DNA of 64,000 bases. Source: Callipepla californica brunnescens (Eukaryota > Chordata > Aves > Galliformes > Odontophoridae). The notes below the pieces were generated by a model, which was not told the DNA's origin, did no database searches, and saw only the letters and a list, made by a program, of their open reading frames with translations. The translations under genes were made by a program, and so were the position numbers. Of the stretch, positions 24,201-33,196 are shown piece after piece. The stretch spans positions 1,426,001 through 1,490,000 of the forward strand of contig JALIRH010000036.1 in the NCBI GenBank assembly GCA_023055505.1, written 5' to 3'. The first letter of the stretch is position 1. The number at the start of each line of letters is the position of its first letter.

Positions 24201-24705
24201 ACTGGCTGCACTGAGAGCAAGCAGGGCAGCATTCTCGAGCCTGCCTCCATCCCCATCCATGCCATCCATATGTTCTTGAGAAACAGCCTGCTGGAATGTG
24301 ATACTCTAACAACAGGCTGGCCAAAACCAACGAGTCTTTCAGATTTTCATGGGTACCCATGCAAAAAGATGCTCCCAATTTCCATGTGGCTGCAGGCACC
24401 ACTCCCAACCCCTCCATGCCACCCGGGACTGCCATCCCCTGGGGCCACATTTGCTGGAAAAGCAAAGCAATTTGAGGAAATAATGTTTCTAATTTGGGCT
24501 ATTTAATTAGTCTTTCATTTAATACTAATAGGAGAAAGGGAATGAATTCGTTTCTCAATGCTTCATTTCATCCTGATTTTAAGGATTTAAGCCCTCTGAG
24601 CTGGAGCTGTGAGCTCGGGATCCCCGTTCTGTGCAGGGGGAACCCCATCTGCTTGGAGATCCCTATCAGTTTTAGGGCCCAGCTGTTCCCCAGCACGGAT
24701 GGGCA
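24201..24705. other. Unique non-coding DNA
   Basis: AT-rich at 24490-24590 (ATTTAATTAGTCTTTCATTT), then rising GC towards the G-run tracts. No exon recognised. Confidence 0.5.
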
Positions 24706-24883
24706 GGGGGGGGTGTGGAGAGGGGGGGGGGAGGAAGGATCGCGCAGGGTTTTCCCTCTGCCCGCCGCAGCCCAATTAACAGAAGCACTAATTAGCGCTG
24801 CAGGTTGCCCTGGCCGCACTGCAGTGCTCCCTGCACCTGCAGAGACACCCGAGGGGGGGCGGGGGGGGGGGGGGGGAGGGGGG
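24706..24883 (+). repeat. G-run tracts, quadruplex-capable
   Basis: G runs of 8 (24706-24713), 10 (24722-24731), 7 (24853-24859), 16 (24861-24876) and 6 (24878-24883) lie on the + strand. Between them sits GC-rich unique sequence with TTAGCGCTGCAGG. Just downstream, at about 24.93 kb, the strand bias flips from G-rich to C-rich. These tracts satisfy the usual four-run quadruplex pattern. Confidence 0.5.
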
Positions 24884-25029
24884 CACGGCAGAAATGCAGC
24901 AGCTGCTGCAGCACTGCATCCGCTTGCATCCACACCCCCACTACAAAAACAAAACACAAAACCCCCTCTTCGTACTCCTGTCCCACGTGGGGGTGGGGGG
25001 GAGGCTGCAGGTAGGGGACATTCCAACCC

Positions 25030-26900
25030 CTGCCCTCATTGCACAGCCCCCTTCTGTCTTTCACACCCCACCCCACGCCTCCACAACCCCATTCTCTTTG
25101 TGCACCCCATTGCACAGCTCCCTTGTGCGTTCCCACACATCCTCGTTGCCTTTTGCACCCCCCCTCCATTACAGAACTCCCCCTACAGTCCTACTCCCAC
25201 TGCAGCCCTTGCCTTGCCCAGCCCCATTCCCTTCTGCACCCCCTTGCAGATCCCCATTTACACCCCTTTTGCCCCCCCCTTGCCCAGCTTTATTTCCTTT
25301 AACACTCTCCCTGCAGAGTCCCCCCCCTTGCACTGTCCCCCTTTGCACAACCCCATACCCTCTTGCAATCTTCGCAGCCCTATTCCCTATTAACCCCCCC
25401 CCTGCAGAGCCCCTCTTTCAGCATCCCACTCCCCTACAAACCCCACTTTGCAAAACCTCATTCCTTTTGCACCCCTCCTTTGCAAAGCCCCCATTACCAT
25501 CTGCACCCCCTCTTTACAAAGCCCCACTCCCTTTTGTACCCCCTCATTGTAAACCCCCATTCCCTTTCGTATTCCCGTTCTGCAAAACCCCATTCCCTTT
25601 GCACCCCTCCCATTTGCAAAGCCCCCTTCCTTCTGCACACCCCCTTTGCAAACCCCCATTCCTTTTGTATTCCCCTTCTACAAAGCCCCATTCTTTGCAC
25701 TCCCCCTATGCAAACCCTCATTCCTTTTGCACCCCCCCATTTGCAAAGCCCCATTTCCATCTGCACCCCCTTGACAAAGCCCCACTCCCTTCTGCACTCC
25801 CCTTTCACAACCCCCCATTCCTTCTGCACCCCCTCTTTGCAAACCCCCATTCCTTTTGCACCTCCCCTCTGCAAGCCCCATTTCCATCTGCACCCCTCTT
25901 CACAATCCCCACTTTTATCTGCAACCCCATCACAAACCCCCCACTCCCTTCTGCACTCCCCCTTCTCAACCCCCCACTCCTTCTGCACCCCTTCTTTGCA
26001 AACCCCCCCCTTCCCTTTCGTATTCCCCTTCTTCAAAACCCCATTCCCTCTGCATCCCCCCCTTTGCAAAGCCCCCTTCCTTTTGCACTCCCCCTTCACA
26101 AACCCTCATTCCTTTTACACCCCCCTTTGCAAACCCCAGTTCCGTCTGCACCCTCCTTTGCAACCCCCCACTCTTTCTGCACCCCCTCTTTGCAAACCCC
26201 CCCTTCCCTTTCGTATTCCCCTTCTGCAAAACCCCATTCCCTTTGCACCCCCCCTTCGCAAATCCCCCTTCCTTCTGCACTCCCCCTTTGCAAACCCTCA
26301 TTCCTTTTACTGCCCCCCCTTTGCAAGCCCCATTTCCATCCGCAACCCCATCTCAAACCCCCCACTCCTTCTGCACCCCCTCTTTGCAACCCCTTCCCTT
26401 TCGTATTCCCCTTCTGCAAAACCCCATTCCCTTTGCATCCCCCCCTTTGCACCCCCCCTTCGCAAAGCCCCATTCCTTCTGCACTCCCCCTTTGCAAACC
26501 CTCATTCCTTCCCCCCCCTTCGCAAGCCCCATTTCCATCCGCACCCCCTGTGCAACCCCCCACTCCGTCTTTCACTCCCCCCTTCGCAAACCCCCATTCC
26601 TTTTGCACCCCCTTTGCAAGCCCCATTTCCATCCGCAACCCCATCTCAAACCCCCCGCTCCCTTCTGCACCCCCTCTTCCCACCCCCCCCCCCCCCGTCC
26701 CCTTCCTCACACCCCTCCCGCAAAGCCCCACTCCCACTCCATCCCAACCCCCTAACTCCATCCCCACCCCCCTCTCTCCCCGCCCCCCTCCCCGCCCCTC
26801 TCCCCTCCCACCCCCTCACCCCCACACCCCACTCACCTCTCTCCTCCTCTTCCTCCCTCCCCCCCCCACCCCCCCCGACCCCTCAACCCCCCCCTCCCCA
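25030..26900. repeat. C-rich satellite array with higher-order structure upstream of the kazrin exon
   Basis: About 1.9 kb of tandem units of roughly 30-33 bp on the pattern TTTGCAAACCCCCATTCC then TTTTGCACCCCC. Variant units recur in a fixed order: the variant TCGTATTCCCC starts at 25567, 26018, 26211 and 26401, so the last three copies define a higher-order unit of 190-193 bp (about six basic units). The 5' part (25030-25560) is more degenerate, and the 3' end (26690-26900) decays into almost pure C runs. The + strand is nearly devoid of G, so the - strand carries many G runs able to form quadruplexes. It touches the splice acceptor at 26901. Stop codons are rare because of composition, which produces long false ORFs in several frames. 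Confidence 0.5.
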
Positions 26901-26901
26901 G
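26882..26901 (+). other. Splice acceptor (3' splice site) of the kazrin exon
   Basis: A nearly pure pyrimidine tract, mostly C, ends in CAG at 26899-26901 directly before GCC AAA ATC. The tract is the last part of the C-rich satellite array, so the repeat itself supplies the polypyrimidine tract. C-rich tracts are usually weaker than U-rich ones, so use of this site could be regulated. If the exon is only ever a first exon, this AG would be fortuitous. Confidence 0.5.
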
Positions 26902-27070
26902 GCCAAAATCCTGCACATGATGGACGACAACAGGCAGCTGGCGCTGCGCATCGACGGCGCGCTGCAGGCGGCGGGCCAGGAGGTGACGGCGCTGCGCGCG
27001 GAGCTGGCGGCCACCGGGCGCCGCCTGGCCGAGCTGGGCAGCGAGCCGCCCATGGAGCACGGCCCGCAAG
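26902..27070 (+). CDS. KAZN: Kazrin N-terminal coding exon (partial gene, one exon)
   Basis: Kazrin is a cytoplasmic scaffold with an N-terminal coiled coil and C-terminal SAM domains (liprin-like), linked in the literature to desmosome/periplakin contacts, cytoskeleton and endosomal traffic. In frame 0 from 26902 the exon reads AKILH, then two methionines (codons at 26917 and 26920) and MMDDNRQLALRIDGAL, followed by a helical stretch with QEVTALRAEL and RRLAEL. As I recall it, the mammalian protein starts MMEDNKQLALRIDGAI with QEVTNLRAEL and RRLAEL, so identity is high and positional. The exon ends in a short Ser/Pro/Met linker (SEPPMEHGPQ), clearly shorter than the Gly/Pro/Ala-rich linker I recall in mammals. 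Acceptor CCCCAG precedes 26902; donor AAG|GTGGGG follows 27070, phase 1. The frame stays open from the ATGs back to the acceptor, so the exon may be internal to a longer isoform, or the ATGs may be the start with 26902-26916 as leader. Codon use is extremely GC3-rich. Later coiled-coil and SAM exons are outside the window. Confidence 0.5.
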
Positions 27071-27076
27071 GTGGGG
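27071..27076 (+). other. Splice donor (5' splice site) of the kazrin exon
   Basis: AAG|GTGGGG follows codons GGC CCG CAA; the exon ends after the first base of a glycine-type codon (phase 1). The coding frame loses homology to kazrin immediately after this point and the sequence becomes a T-rich intron start. GTGGGG is an acceptable but non-consensus donor (no A at +3/+4). Confidence 0.5.
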
Positions 27077-27345
27077 GACGACTTTTTCCTTTTTTTGGTT
27101 TTTTTTTCTTTTTTCTCCTCACGGTTGCGTTTCTTTCTCGCGCGCCCCCCGAGACGTTCGCTTTACCTGATTGCTTCCTGCTCGTTTTCCTTCCTTTTCC
27201 TTCCTTGAACCGGTTTCGTAATTTTGGGAAGTCGGCGCAGCCATCTTCTCCTTCTCCGGAGAGGGAGGCAGCGCTCGCTGCGGGGCACGGGGTGGGGGGC
27301 TGCGAACTGCGGGCTCGGCCGGGACCCCTCCCGCACCCACCTCCG
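27077..27345 (+). other. Intron start after kazrin exon: T-rich tract and CpG-rich DNA
   Basis: The intron opens with T-rich runs (27082-27117) and then CpG-rich unique sequence around GCGTTTCTTTCTCGCGCG. No coding similarity to kazrin continues here. The mixture of T tracts and CpGs could be part of a promoter region or an intronic splicing enhancer; neither is demonstrable. Confidence 0.5.
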
Positions 27346-27404
27346 TGCCTGCGCTGCATCTCCGATCCAGCCCCCTCCCCCCCCCGCCCCGTGCCACCCT
27401 TCGT

Positions 27405-27892
27405 GCCCCGCATGCTGTCCTGCACAGCCCCGTACCGCTCTGCGCGGTCCCCGTTTGCAGCCCTGTGCAGCCCCCCCCCCCCCCCCCCACCCTATCCACT
27501 CTGTGCCGCTCCGCACAGCCCCCCCGCCCGCTATGCCAACCCATACAGCTCCCGCATGCCGTGCCGTGCACCACCCTGCACAGACCTCCCCCCCCCCCCC
27601 CACGTACCATCCTCTTCACCCCCTCCTCGGGCCAGCCCATGCAGCCCCTTGCATGCCACCCTGCGTGATCCCCCCCCCCCGCGTGCTACCCTGCAAAACC
27701 CCCTCTGTGCCACCCTATGCAGCCCCCTTATTCCACCCTGCAAAGCTGTGTGCATGCCAATCCTATGCAGCCCCCCCATACCACTCCGCACAGTCTCTCT
27801 GTGCCACCTTACATAGCCCATATGCCGCCCCATACAGCCCCGGCGTGCCCCCCTGTGCCATCCTACATACCTCCCCCCCCTCCATCCCCCTC
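27405..27892. repeat. Second C-rich degenerate array in the intron after the exon
   Basis: C-rich DNA with loosely repeated blocks such as CACCCTATGCAGCCCCC, TGCACAGCCCC and CCATACAGCCCC at a spacing of roughly 30-40 bp, with C runs of 10-18 (around 27470-27489 and 27588-27601). The units resemble the upstream array in composition but not closely in sequence. It keeps the same strand bias (C on the coding strand), so exon and CpG island are sandwiched between two polypyrimidine blocks. Confidence 0.5.
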
Positions 27893-28537
27893 TGAGTTAT
27901 GGGCTGTGCTAGCAGTGGGGTGCAGGGAGTTGCTGCTGTGGGTTTGCACTGTGCATCGCAACCGGAGAGAGGGGTGTGTGTGGAGGGGGGGTTGGGGGGG
28001 GATTGCTTCTGCATTGCTCTGGCTGAAATTCTGTGCTTTCTGCTCAGCACGGCACTCGCTCTTGGCTTAAAGGATCTGAATGCAAACAGACATGTAAATT
28101 CCCTAAATCATCACGGGTTTGTGCCATAATTCACCCCGAGCCGCCGCGGTGTCGGGGCATGCACGGTGTGAGCCCCCCCCCTTACACCTCTGTGCCATCC
28201 ATGGCACCAAATGCTGTTTTGCTGTTTGCTGCTCTTGTCCCTGGAGCGGGGCCGTGTTGTTGCTGAGCACTTTGGTTTTGGGGTCGCTTGGGGCTGTTGT
28301 AAGGCAGCATCGCCGCTGCTCTCGCAACGCCCATCGTGCGTGGTGTTAATGGATTGCGAGGGATTAAGGGCTGGATTTGTTCCAGCCAACCTGTTGGGTT
28401 TTGCTGTAGAGGGGATGGATTCCACCTGTTAAACATCAGCAGGATCCGTTCCCCATCGTGGCCATGCGGACAGAGGAGAGCTGTAGCACTCCCGGCGCTG
28501 TTGGGTTGGGTTGGGTTGGTTCTGCGCTGACGATTTG
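27893..28537. other. Unique intronic DNA
   Basis: GC-rich, with AAAGGATCTGAATGCAAACA at 28068 and a (TTGGG)4-like run at 28501-28520. No exon or RNA gene recognised. Confidence 0.5.
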
Positions 28538-28670
28538 CGTATGGGTCGATGGTTTGATGATTGGACGTGGTGGTCTTGGTGGTCCTTTCCAACCTTAGTG
28601 ACTTCATGGCATGGTTAGTGGGGATGGGTTGGCGGTTGGACCTGGTGATCGTGGAGGATGGTTCTATGAA
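28538..28670 (+). mobile_element. CR1 tails in tandem (two copies)
   Basis: TGATTGGACGTGGTGGTCTT with TTTCCAACCTTAGTGACTTC, followed at once by ATGGCATGGTTAGTGGGGAT and a second truncated tail ending GGTTCTATG. Confidence 0.5.
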
Positions 28671-29177
28671 ACAAGCTTCTCTGATCAGCCCTCAGAAGCA
28701 GGATGGGCAGCAGAAGTCCCGTGGGAGGGCATGGTGCTGGGAACAGAGTGAGCAGCCACCAGCCTGTGGGTCACAAGGGTGGATTTGGGGTTTGCAGGTG
28801 CTCAGTGGTGTGGTCCCCGGGTCTCTTTGGCTGTGTGGGTGCTGTGGGCCCGTCCAAAGCTCTGTGAGCTGAGGTCAGTGCATGCCTGGCTCGGTAATTA
28901 ACGCTGCCTTTGTGAAATGTGTTATTCATTTAATTAGGGTGCAGCACAAGACAGCTCGAGGTAATAACTCTGCCCTTTTTTGTGCGCACTGAGACATCTC
29001 AGTGCTACAGCGTGCTATTTCTTGCGGTGAGGTGCACTTCAAGGGCATTTTACTGTAATTTAAACCAAAACTGGAAGAATTCAGCAGGGTGAGAGCAGGG
29101 CTGGGTGGTGGGTGTGCATATGGAGGTAGGAGTGGAATTTGTGTGTTGTCACAGTCCTCTGTGTGAGCATTAATTGC
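28671..29177. other. Unique intronic DNA with candidate conserved block
   Basis: 28885-29065 is repeat-free: CGGTAATTAACGCTGCCTTT, TTATTCATTTAATTAGGGTG, GAGGTAATAACTCTGCCC. Multiple TAAT cores; candidate enhancer only. Confidence 0.5.
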
Positions 29178-29285
29178 AGAGCAATTGGGTTGGAAGGGAT
29201 CTCAAAGACAATCCAGTTCCAACCCCTGCCATCGGAATTAGGCACCAGAACAGGTTGCCTGTGGCCCTATCCAACCTGAACCCCT
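29178..29285 (-). mobile_element. CR1 3' fragment
   Basis: GCAATTGGGTTGGAAGGGAT, AACCCCTGCCATCGGAATTA, and AACAGGTTGCCTGTGGCCCT. Confidence 0.5.
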
Positions 29286-29443
29286 TGCTCGTGATTCTAC
29301 ATGGCTGCAGCTTTGTCTAAACCTGAGTGCAGATCAGGGTGAAGGTCAGTATTCGTATCCCTGACTCTGTGTGCTTTGTATGGGTGGTTCTGGGTGGCCA
29401 AGGTCTTGTTGGCATCATGATGGCGGGGCACAGGTGTGGGGAC

Positions 29444-29768
29444 TGTATGGTTAACAGAATGAATAATATCAAATAGCATTGTAGCCAAGATATTTTAGAG
29501 ATGGTAGAGTTAGAAAGATTATTGTGATGGAAAAGAGACAATCAAAATAAAGGAAAATGCTCACCTATGTCCTAGGCTCACAGTAGAAAACTCCAAAGGA
29601 GCAATCTCTAGAAAGAGATCTACCCCAGTGGTGGTCAGCTCTTAAATGGGATCCACCCCTTCTGGTCACACAGGTGCATTGCCTGCACCTGTGCTCCCGT
29701 GGCTGACTTAGTGCTCACCTCTGGTGATCTATCAGTGGTTAAAACCGAGATTCAACAGTTCCCATACA
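29444..29768 (-). mobile_element. LTR-like dispersed element, copy 3 (most complete)
   Basis: On the + strand it runs from TGTATGGTTAACAG to AACAGTTCCCATACA, i.e. inverted ends TGTATGG/CCATACA with the TG...CA termini typical of LTRs. Length 325 bp. Flanks GGGGAC and GGGGGC could be a 6-bp target duplication with one change. On the - strand it aligns with copies 1 and 2 (TTTAAG box, GATCTCTTTCTAGAGATTG, ATAGGTGAGCATTTT). No ORF inside. Orientation is assigned only relative to copies 1 and 2. Confidence 0.5.
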
Positions 29769-29905
29769 GGGGGCACAAGTGGTGTTTGAGGGAGTACCAT
29801 CAGGGTCCATCATGGTTTTCATCAGGACTTTGGATGAAGGTCTTCTCTGGATCAGTGCTTGGATTCTCCCTAGTATTCAGTAAAGGCAACGTCGCTGATG
29901 AAATG

Positions 29906-30040
29906 TGTCCTGCAGACACCCAAGGTCAGGCTGGATGTGAGCTCTGACGGAGCTGTGGGTGTCCTTGCTTATTGCAGGGGGGTTGGACCAGATGGCCTTT
30001 AGGGTCCCTTCCAACTCAAACCATTCTGTGGTTGTATGAA
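29906..30040 (+). mobile_element. CR1 3' fragment
   Basis: CAAGGTCAGGCTGGATGTGA, GGAGCTGTGGGTGTCCTTGC, and TTAGGGTCCCTTCCAACTCA to CCATTCTGTGG. Confidence 0.5.
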
Positions 30041-31034
30041 ATGTGAAGTTCACAGAGCAGAGCCATGCGCGCTGAGCCCAGCGGTCAGCCCGTCTCACCC
30101 GATGCTTCTGCTGTAGTCTCCTCCCAGCATTAAACACCTTAATTAATGTCAGCAAAGTGCTCGAAGATGTAAAGCACAATCAATAGCTAAGTGTTATTAA
30201 TAAGGCCTCGCTCAGCGTTTGGCTCATCTCGCTTTCCGTTTCGGAGCATCGGTACCACACGGTGCTTTGTGCGCTGCTTTGCGCTGCTGGGGATGCTGGT
30301 GCGTGCATGAGTACATTCACAATTTATCTTCCCCACTGTTTGTTCTTCCAGCCTTGAGAGCTGATGTTGCAAAGGCACCTGAGGAACACAGATACCACAA
30401 TCCAATCGGATATCGGAGCAGTTATGCACTGCGTGTACTGCAAGATCAAGGTCTTGCTGAGCTATTACTGTTACAGCGGCATGCCCTGGGAAATGAATGT
30501 GTGTGTAGTAATATCCACGTGGTTGCGTTAGACTTGAGGAGCTGGCTGCAGCCAGCACTTCAGGTCCCCGTCACATCTCAGGTTCTGATGTTAATTTGAA
30601 GTATCTGTATGTATCTGGAGCTTTCCTTATTCATAAGCCTCATTTGGCGTGGTTAGCTTGAGCTTCAGGATAAGTGATCATAACTTCCCGTCCTCCAGCA
30701 CCGAGCAGCACCGTGGCTTGAAGTGAGGCACCAAACTCCAGCTTGAGCACGATGCACAGCAATGCTTCCGTCTGCAGCTTGTTAAAATTCAATTCTCGTA
30801 ATTCCTTGTTGACAGTGACGCGTGAGATAAAGAGAACTGGAGGCTGACGCAGCAGCTTGCACAACCCGGGCATGCGAAACCCCCGGTGAATCGGCCATCG
30901 GGAGCTTCCTGGTGGATCGAGTCCTTCTGATGACTTCTGTTTGCAAAAGCTGTTGGCATAGTAGAAAAGGGAAAGGGAAGAACTCATCCCCACCCGCCCC
31001 CATCCTGCTGAGGGTTGTGGTTTGGGGATGCAGC
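30041..31034. other. Unique intronic DNA
   Basis: 30120-30600 is repeat-free and contains AATCCAATCGGATATCGGAG and CTATTACTGTTACAGCGG; possible conserved element. TTCCAG at 30346-30351 precedes CCTTGAGAGC but no recognisable protein follows. Confidence 0.5.
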
Positions 31035-31125
31035 TTAGCACTCTATGGAGCTGTAGGTGTTTGTTGCTGAGGAGTTGGACCCTTTGAGGCTGCATAGTCC
31101 CTTTCCAACTCACATGGTGGTGTGA
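31035..31125 (+). mobile_element. CR1 tail fragment, diverged
   Basis: CTATGGAGCTGTAGGTGTTT, GGAGTTGGACCCTTTGAGGC, and AGTCCCTTTCCAACTCACAT. Confidence 0.5.
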
Positions 31126-31691
31126 TTTGGGTTTTCCTTTTTGCAGCAGCAAGCAGAACGAGGGGAGCTGGCGTTGCTGATGACAAGTAGATTTCTGCAG
31201 AGATGGAATAGGATCGTGCCTCTTCTGCAGGCACAGCGAGGCCATGGGCAGTGTTTGGGTTTTGTAACCCAGCCTCTGTTTTCATTTGCCTTTTATTTCT
31301 TCTACAAACATGGGATTTGCAGAAGGGGCCATACCTTTGTGCTCTTAAAACACTGCTGTAAAACCATGTGACAGCCGCATGCGTAGGGAACCTTTGAAAG
31401 AAGTAAAGATAGACCCCACCAAACCATCTCAGCTTTGGATGTTCAAAAAAATAAAAAAAGGTATTTTCTTTTGCTTTGACAGCTGTCTTGGTCATTGGTC
31501 CAACACACAGAGGTACCTTGCAGCACCCCTGCTTGCTCTTCTTACAGCCAAAACCTACAGTACAACTTCCTGAGTGTTGGGATAAAGGGTTATCGTGCAC
31601 AAACAGCACGTTGACAAATTGCTTGGCCACCTTACGGCAGGAGGGTTGTCCAGTCCTGTGTGCGCATGGGCATATATATATGCATTGAAGC
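31126..31691. other. Unique intronic DNA
   Basis: No repeat recognised apart from a short CATATATATATGCA run at about 31670-31683. The 261-codon reverse ORF at 31043-31828 crosses two CR1 fragments and is not believed. Confidence 0.5.
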
Positions 31692-31805
31692 ATCTTACAA
31701 CCATTAAGGGTTGGAAAATGACCTCTGAGATCATCCAGTCCAACCACCTCCCACCAACATCGCTCCCTAAGCCGTGTCCCACAGTGCCACATCTGTGTGA
31801 TGGTG
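31692..31805 (-). mobile_element. CR1 tail fragment
   Basis: AACCATTAAGGGTTGGAAAA, GAGATCATCCAGTCCAACCA, and CCCACAGTGCCACATCTGTG. Confidence 0.5.
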
Positions 31806-32438
31806 ATAACTGAGCGCTGACAGAACACCCATACTCTTGAGCTTCAGCCCATTATTTTTCAGCAAGCTGTCCATCGTGTCCTCCCTTTGAAGCTAACAGG
31901 AAGATATGTGTTGGGGTTGCTGTTGGCCATCACTGGTGGACAGAGTGGGAAGACCCATTGGGTCTTGATTAGCACCACAAAAGCATTGCACGCCTTTCAA
32001 AGCTGCATTAAATGGACCCACTGGAGGAATCTCTGCCCTCCCAACGTAAAGCAGTGTTTGTTGGGTTGTTGGTTTTTTTTTTGCCCAAAAGATGTCTCAG
32101 ATCGCTGTAAGATATTATTGCAGATCGAAATTTGCTGTAGGCGTACAGGTCCTGGAAGCGTGTGCCTGTTTTCTGTGGAGATGTGCTGTGTTCGGGGTGG
32201 AAAGCAGAGCAAATTGATTTGAGGAAGAGATTTGAGGAATTGAACTTTGATGTCTGGGTTTAGGCAGTCTAGACACTCTTTTCAAAGCTGCAGAAAGGGG
32301 AAAACGATTCTCTCAGAAGAAACTTGGAGATGGCTATGAGGGCTTTAGTAGGCTATGCTAAGATTTCCAGGAGGAAAAAAATCACCAAATTCAACTGTGC
32401 TTGGAATTTTAAGTAGTGCCTGCCCCACTGAGCCCATG
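31806..32438. other. Unique intronic DNA
   Basis: No recognised repeat or exon; T9 run at about 32072-32080. Confidence 0.5.
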
Positions 32439-32504
32439 GAGGGGTCTGTAGGCCACCATGGAGGAGTCTGTAGGCCACCATGGCAAGATCTGTAGGCCAC
32501 CATG
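32439..32504 (+). repeat. 22-bp tandem repeat, three copies
   Basis: Units share CTGTAGGCCACCATG (32439-32460, 32461-32482, 32483-32504), differing only in the first six bases. It directly abuts an antisense CR1 fragment. Confidence 0.5.
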
Positions 32505-32575
32505 AGTCCTTCCCTCAGCCTCCTCTTCTCTGGGCCAAACAAACCAAACCGGTTTGAGTGCCTTGTAGTTTCCTT
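32495..32575 (-). mobile_element. CR1 fragment, upstream (non-tail) part
   Basis: TCCTTCCCTCAGCCTCCTCT then TCTCTGGGCCAAACAAACCA corresponds to the complement of the CR1 segment GAGAAGAGAAGGCTGAGGG. Its start overlaps the end of the 22-bp repeat. Confidence 0.5.
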
Positions 32576-33044
32576 CAAGACTCTTTTCATTTCAATAGGA
32601 CCGTGTTATCTCAGGCTGAGATTTTGGGAGATCTGTATGATGCTGCCATGGTTTGAGGACAGTGGTGCTATGTTGCACCTACCATGCCTGGTGCTGCACC
32701 TTGCTATGTTTGTGATTGTTTTCTACCTGTTTCTGTTGAGAGGCAGAAACAACAACAGCAAAAAAAAGTCCTGGATGTGAAAGCCTTGAGATCTCTGCCT
32801 GTAAATTAGTCCAACAATAACGTGATAACGATCACAGTGCAGGATTAAAAACCCATATGCAGATAAGGCTTTAGCTCTACTTGTTGGCAGCCGTAACCTG
32901 TCCTGATAGCATCGATGAGTAGAGCTAGCGGTGCGTCAACGACAGCCTGTCGATAGCGGGACATCACACCTCTGACCTCGTCACTGTGCTCAGTCATGGC
33001 ACCAACACGTTGTTCTACAGATGGGAACATTGCCTGGGGACAAA
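32576..33044. other. Unique intronic DNA
   Basis: No gene or repeat recognised. Confidence 0.5.
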
Positions 33045-33196
33045 CCAAGTCCCAGGAAGGTGGTGGAGTCACCATTTCTGGAGGTGTTCAGTGCAGAGAT
33101 GTGGCACTGAGGGACTTGGTCAGTGAGGGCGGTGGGGATGGGTTGGGGTTGAACTGGCTGATCTTAATGGTCTTTTCCAGCCTTTGTGATTCCCTG
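33045..33196 (+). mobile_element. CR1 3' fragment
   Basis: AAGGTGGTGGAGTCACCATT, AGAGATGTGGCACTGAGGGA, and AATGGTCTTTTCCAGCCTTT. Confidence 0.5.

Larger units (their letters stand above)
1..26901. other. Non-coding DNA upstream of the kazrin exon (intron or 5' flank)
   Basis: No ORF in this stretch has recognisable protein similarity; the longer ones cross homopolymers and CR1 fragments. If an exon further 5' is spliced to 26902, all of this is intron; otherwise it is 5' flank. Individual repeats and candidate elements are listed separately. Confidence 0.5.
26905..27345. promoter_or_regulatory. CpG island over the kazrin exon
   Basis: CpG dinucleotides are dense through the exon and continue to about 27345 (for example GCGCGC near 26996, CTCGCGCGCC near 27138, and CCGGAGAGG near 27256), in contrast to the CpG-poor DNA on both sides. 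CpG islands of this kind in birds usually mark promoters, so a transcript start in or just before the exon is plausible, with the ATGs at 26917/26920 as start. No TATA box is evident. Inference only; no initiation site can be placed. Confidence 0.5.

Noticed and set aside
25390..26767. Reverse-strand Gly/Lys-rich ORFs over the same array
   Set aside because: The mirror image of the same low-complexity satellite; unit period and composition explain them.
24894..27816. Very long + strand ORFs (758 and 817 codons, Pro/Ser/Phe-rich)
   Set aside because: They run through the C-rich satellite where stop codons are compositionally rare, are open in more than one frame at once, and only by chance read into the kazrin exon. 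They show no domain content.
28501..28520. Telomere-like TTGGG run
   Set aside because: The unit is TTGGG, not TTAGGG, with only about four copies; a short simple repeat.
31043..31828. 261-codon reverse ORF
   Set aside because: It overlaps CR1 fragments at both ends (31035-31125 and 31692-31805) and has no recognisable domain.
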